From an uncultured Kiritimatiellota bacterium (GTDB lineage: Bacteria > Verrucomicrobiota > Kiritimatiellia > RFP12 > UBA1067): a stretch of 24,315 nt of DNA. The notes beneath the pieces are model-generated. The model did not search any database and was not told where the DNA came from. It worked only from the letters and a program-made list of their open reading frames with translations. Shown here in pieces: positions 20,627-24,315 of this stretch. The translations under genes and the position numbers were made by a program. The first letter of the stretch is position 1; each line of letters starts with the position of its first letter. The stretch is taken from NCBI GenBank assembly GCA_934643865.1, contig CAKUCX010000051.1, positions 1 through 24,315 on the forward strand, in the 5' to 3' direction.

Positions 20627-21813
20627 TGGTTCAACCCTCCAACTTCAACTATCTTCTGAAAGACTGGATGCACGAAGAAATAGGCAACATTCTTTATATC
20701 CGAGTGAAGGAACCGCCCGCCCAATTGCCCGTCGTTCGGACGTGGCCAAGTGTTAGCCATGAACTGCGGCGTGTTGATGTCAAACGATGTGACATTTACA
20801 TCCGACAAATCCGTTCGCCCTGTCGGCGGTGAAAGAGCGGGGATGCCTTGCGCAAGGAGGAAATCGGTTTCAAGGCGGGTTGCCACCGAGTTTGTTATGG
20901 ATGCCGGATAGGGATTAAATACGGTATTCGTGGCGAAAACAGACAAGTCAACTATGGCGTTGGCCTCATCCGCAGACCACACCTTGACACCGAAAGCGTT
21001 CTTCTTGAAACCCCATCCCGACCATTCAGTTGTCCCCATGAAACCGAGAAGCGATTTACGGCCTTTCCAAATCTCCTGCTTGTGCCATGAGTAACGGCCG
21101 CCCCAATTGCCGGACGGACTGAAGCCGTTATACCAAGACGGATTATGCGCGTCCGTGTACAGTTCCAGCACCTCGTCGCCGGAAGAATAGAAGTTTACCG
21201 CAACGGACTTGACGCCGACAAAACGCCCACGCCATGTCAGGTTCCTTCTGGCGTCGCCCACAGGAAACCGCTCATGCCAAAGAGCCGTCCAACAGGCATT
21301 CGTGTAGCCCGTCCAGTCATCGTGAACAAGGCCGTTTGAGGGCGATGCGTCCGCAAGGTCAGGATTGAACGCTTCGGACGGAATGGCGGAGTTGAGCATA
21401 ATCAACTTCTCGACCTGCATTCCGTAGTCCTGAATCGCAGCGGCGGCAACCATCGTGCCGAGACTGTGCGCGATGACAACGCGCCGACCGGGGATGCTGT
21501 TCACATACGGGGCGAGGTGCGATGCAGTCACAAAGGCGTTTGAGACATTGACTTGGTAATTGTACGACGGCCCGATGCCCGACTCCCACGCGACAGGGTG
21601 AAACTCCATGTTCGCCCCGGCCTGCCACAGCCGCTTGAACATTTCCGCCGCCCATGCGCGGGCGTCCTGTTCGCTTACGTTCGCGCCGTGGATGAAAAAG
21701 ACATTCGCCTTTTCAGCGCGGACGGTAAACGGCGACAAGATCGCCGCAAACGCGAAGAGCGTTCCCGCGATGCGGCGGCAAATCTGCCGCGATTTCTGTA
21801 TTCGGTATGTCAT
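20623..21813 (-). CDS. Exported alpha/beta-hydrolase (serine esterase/lipase-like)
   Basis: 396 aa from MTYRIQKSRQICRRIAGTLF; a longer frame extends upstream, but this ATG overlaps the preceding TGA (ATGA), so it is the coupled start. Basic residues then a hydrophobic stretch (about 15-33) form a signal peptide. VFFIHGANV (38-46) is the HG oxyanion strand. RVVIAHSLGTMVAAAAIQ (111-128) carries the nucleophile elbow with Ser117 in AHSLG. SSGDEVLEL offers the acid, and a His in RFLHSDI or FVHP near the C-terminus could complete the triad. Trp/Asn/Gly-rich central loops suggest a lid or a glycan-associated substrate. The substrate is not predictable. Confidence 0.85.
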   Translation of the reverse strand: MTYRIQKSRQICRRIAGTLFAFAAILSPFTVRAEKANVFFIHGANVSEQDARAWAAEMFKRLWQAGANMEFHPVAWESGIGPSYNYQVNVSNAFVTASHLAPYVNSIPGRRVVIAHSLGTMVAAAAIQDYGMQVEKLIMLNSAIPSEAFNPDLADASPSNGLVHDDWTGYTNACWTALWHERFPVGDARRNLTWRGRFVGVKSVAVNFYSSGDEVLELYTDAHNPSWYNGFSPSGNWGGRYSWHKQEIWKGRKSLLGFMGTTEWSGWGFKKNAFGVKVWSADEANAIVDLSVFATNTVFNPYPASITNSVATRLETDFLLAQGIPALSPPTGRTDLSDVNVTSFDINTPQFMANTWPRPNDGQLGGRFLHSDIKNVAYFFVHPVFQKIVEVGGLNQ

Positions 21814-24315
21814 GGCAAATCCACCGTCACCTTGAAGAAGTGATACGCCGATTTGTCTTTGTCCGTTACATCGACCCAATCAGCGTCCGTAAGATTCGCT
21901 TTGCCAAGCGTCCTGATACGCGACTCAAACGAATTGCCAGAATCATCCTTTGTGTGGTTGAGGGTTATTACAGGTTTACCATCCTCTATCTTGAAATCGG
22001 TAATCTTCAAATCGTCGTTCGGGTCTTCTGGATCTATGCCAAGCGCATAGCATTCACCCACCGTTCGGCATCCATTTGCCGCCGTCATTGTCGCGGCAGT
22101 TGCAATGTTATTCCCAGAGGCGGCAGCTATCTTAGGATGCGCGGACAGATATTCCGATGTCATGTCCGTCCATTTTGCCGTATAAGTGACGTCGTTTTGT
22201 ATTACCGTTTCTGGCATGGCGGCATCGCTGCCATTAAACCAACCACAGAGCGTAAATCCTGCTTTATCAGCCGTTGGAACAATCCACAGTTTCTCACCTT
22301 GCAAAACCCAAGTCGAAACCTGAAGCTGAGAACCGCTAATGGGAGTTCCATCCCAACTGTTGGGAATAGCCCCGCCATTACCATTGAACACCACCTTTCT
22401 CAGTAATGCATTCACCCATCCATTGGCTTCTATGGACGCCTCGCTAATTCCTGAACCATTTATTGCTTTCACAACAAAAAGTGCTGGCCAATTCTGTGTC
22501 GTGGCAAGGAAATCTTCATATTCGTCTGGATCGTGTTCATTTTCCCTTGTCACCTTAAAATCGCATGATGCGGTAATTGAATTCCTGATTCCAATGTATT
22601 GATTTACTTCTCCATCGCTATTTTTCTCTCCAAAACGATAGAATATGCAATACTCTCTCGCATCAGAACTGCTATCCCACCGAATAATGATACTATCACG
22701 CGCCTTACCTTGATTTGCTTGCACATTCAATGGTTTGGATGGTGAATCTTTCGCGGAATGAGCAACGCAAGTGCCAGCAATGATCTTGCCCAATAGTGGC
22801 CCATTGACTATCTGCGCTTGTTTTGACTCTGTTTCATCCTCAAACACAATACCGCTGAATAGTCCATCGTATTGCCTTTTGGTGTAATTTGCCAATGCAA
22901 GAAATGAAACGACCCTTGCATTGTCAATATCCGCCCATCCCTCATCCCATCCATAGTGGATGAGAAAATGATCGAAGTACGAGTAAGCGGTGGCTTTATA
23001 GCTTGCAGCAGTGAACCATGCCACATTGACCGGACTTAAATTTTCTTTGTGACACCAAGAACTGGCAGGGCTGCACATCTCTTCATTCGAATCGTCAAAG
23101 AACGCTCCTGAATGGCAGGCGGATATTATGTTCACAACGGCTACACCCTTGTTTTCTGGATCAAGCATACGAATATGATTCGCAAGAAGTGCTTCATGGT
23201 AACCAACACGTTTTGGATCGTCTGTTTCAGACGGCTTATTGTAAAGACATAGAGTGCCTATTGTCGTATCACCATTAAACACACCGCCATGCGTTGAGAA
23301 ATATACAAGACAAATATCTCCTGGCTTCACTTTATCCGCAAAGTCAGAAAATGCTCTATCAACATTCTCGTATGTTGCGTCGCTATTGGTGAGCAAGTTG
23401 TTTTCCGCCATCTGTCCTTGATTTTCCATTAAGTCTCGTAACTTCCTCGCGTCCGTAGGAGCAGATGGTAGCGGCTTTGGTTTTGTTTGATAGTCGCCGC
23501 CAAACTCTCCCACGCCTACAAAAATGCCGCGCTTGGTTCTCGTTGTACAACTCATGGTTGCGCGGATTTCATTAAGACTCTTTCCGATCTGGAATCTGTA
23601 TTTAACAGGAGGGATACCGCCAAGACGCGATGAAAAGTTCGTATCAGTTACGCTAATGCTTTGGCCGTCATCGATAGATATCGGGTTACTGTTATCGACA
23701 TACTCCCAATTGACGTCCCCTGCGTTTGCATCACAGTATGAGAGCCATACGAGTTCATCTTCCTTTGCGGCGACGCCCGTTGCCTTGAGCGTGATTGAGC
23801 CGGAGCCCCAATCTGCCGCCACGGGTTCAAATGTCGCCCATTGTCCGTACAGCGTTACGGTGTTCCCTTCTTGCGGTTCTGGGATGACATCGTTCGAGCC
23901 AAGCGTGCTACCGCCGACATCTTCAAACGCCCAACCCATGAAATAATGAGCCTCCCAGGTAAAAGTCCCATCTCCAGCGGGCGTAGGCTCTCCCCACTCC
24001 ACCGTTGCGGTTGTCCGCGCACCTGTACCGTTGTTCGCGTCGTATATGACCATGTAATACGACGGCTTCATCTTCAACCCGTTCCAGTATCCCCTGTCGT
24101 CAATCACCGCTTCCCACTCCACCGCATGTGCGGCGGTATATGTGCCGACAGCGCCACTCTTTACATTCTTGAATACCGATGAACCAACGCTAGGCGGTGT
24201 GCCCGCAAATGCGAATGTGAAAGCATTTGTACAGTTGTAAAACGCCGACTGCCCGATGGAGGTCAGGCTCTCGCTGAACCCAACCGACGTTATCCCCGCG
24301 CAGCCGTAGAACGCG
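21810..24315 (-). CDS. BspA-LRR / InlB-repeat protein with caspase-like (peptidase C14) domain, N-terminus outside window
   Basis: 834 codons are visible; the frame stays open to the right edge, beyond a GTG at 24122 that would otherwise be the first start. The first residues read AFYGCAGITSVGFSESLTSI and GQSAFYNCTNAFTFAFAGTP, i.e. BspA-type LRRs. An InlB-type repeat follows (YYMVIYDANNGTG ... ITLYGQW-like), then a caspase-like domain: GIFVGVGEFGG, LPSAPTDARKLRDLM, CLVYFSTHGG (catalytic His) and NIISACHSGAF (catalytic Cys). A fibronectin-like segment, a second InlB-type repeat (FNGNGGAIPNSWDG ... GFTLCGWFNG) and a PVC-type C-terminal tail complete it. The catalytic dyad is intact. Base composition is clearly more AT-rich than the neighbours. 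An extracellular or self-processing protease is likely, but its target is unknown. Confidence 0.85.
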   Translation of the reverse strand, partial: AFYGCAGITSVGFSESLTSIGQSAFYNCTNAFTFAFAGTPPSVGSSVFKNVKSGAVGTYTAAHAVEWEAVIDDRGYWNGLKMKPSYYMVIYDANNGTGARTTATVEWGEPTPAGDGTFTWEAHYFMGWAFEDVGGSTLGSNDVIPEPQEGNTVTLYGQWATFEPVAADWGSGSITLKATGVAAKEDELVWLSYCDANAGDVNWEYVDNSNPISIDDGQSISVTDTNFSSRLGGIPPVKYRFQIGKSLNEIRATMSCTTRTKRGIFVGVGEFGGDYQTKPKPLPSAPTDARKLRDLMENQGQMAENNLLTNSDATYENVDRAFSDFADKVKPGDICLVYFSTHGGVFNGDTTIGTLCLYNKPSETDDPKRVGYHEALLANHIRMLDPENKGVAVVNIISACHSGAFFDDSNEEMCSPASSWCHKENLSPVNVAWFTAASYKATAYSYFDHFLIHYGWDEGWADIDNARVVSFLALANYTKRQYDGLFSGIVFEDETESKQAQIVNGPLLGKIIAGTCVAHSAKDSPSKPLNVQANQGKARDSIIIRWDSSSDAREYCIFYRFGEKNSDGEVNQYIGIRNSITASCDFKVTRENEHDPDEYEDFLATTQNWPALFVVKAINGSGISEASIEANGWVNALLRKVVFNGNGGAIPNSWDGTPISGSQLQVSTWVLQGEKLWIVPTADKAGFTLCGWFNGSDAAMPETVIQNDVTYTAKWTDMTSEYLSAHPKIAAASGNNIATAATMTAANGCRTVGECYALGIDPEDPNDDLKITDFKIEDGKPVITLNHTKDDSGNSFESRIRTLGKANLTDADWVDVTDKDKSAYHFFKVTVDLP

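Overview
The window looks like a high-GC bacterial chromosome from the Verrucomicrobiota/Kiritimatiellota side of the PVC group, probably a gut or anaerobic lineage. The pointers are a GC-rich TPR/periplasmic operon, BspA-type leucine-rich repeat proteins, InlB-type (Listeria-Bacteroides) repeats, and a C-terminal tail of the kind common in Kiritimatiellota surface proteins. This assignment is inference. Every protein gene I accept lies on the minus strand; the only plus-strand gene is the tmRNA.

Layout. (1) 1-2906: a host-like operon of a secreted TPR protein and a membrane-anchored Pro/Ala-rich protein, divergent from ssrA (tmRNA, 2988-3342) with its own sigma70-type promoter. (2) 3343-10472: directly after the tmRNA 3' end, a classic integration target, lies a translationally coupled three-gene operon read right to left. 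Its first two genes (642 and 985 aa) carry clear Cas12a-like sequence landmarks: the N-terminal KTLRFELKP motif in the first protein, the WED-like LFLF segments and the RuvC-II-to-GGxxRxYQL segment. The first protein has lost the RuvC-I Asp and RuvC-II Glu and has no RuvC-III/Nuc. The second is built from two tandem, further degenerated copies of the same core. Both end in SHOCT domains. The third gene is a secreted BspA-like LRR protein. The operon leader, just downstream of an extended -10 promoter, contains one hairpin (TTTCTACTTCCGGTAGAT) that matches the stem of a Cas12a crRNA handle. There is no CRISPR array, cas1 or cas2. This is my candidate for the undescribed system.

(3) 10473-10625 is a 50-aa ORF. 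(4) 10705-12705 is an intact IS66-family element with 93-bp imperfect terminal inverted repeats and an 8-bp target duplication. (5) 12802-15261 holds an amidoligase with two gamma-glutamylcyclotransferase (AIG2-like) genes and a small ORF; a 35-bp inverted repeat pair lies just outside this cluster. (6) 15427-19507 is an eight-gene, tightly packed operon that resembles the distal end of a phage tail/lysis module (LRR, PKD and InlB-repeat proteins, small membrane protein, lipoprotein); it ends at a strong intrinsic terminator. (7) 19700-24315 is a coupled operon of an LRR/InlB-repeat protein with a caspase-like (C14) domain (cut by the window edge), an alpha/beta hydrolase and a secreted protein, noticeably more AT-rich than the rest.

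Together, 3343 to the right edge looks like an accessory island or prophage-like insertion next to the tmRNA gene. I found no integrase and no second copy of the tmRNA 3' end in the window, so the boundary is inferred. Domain and homology calls come from remembered family motifs, not from database searches.
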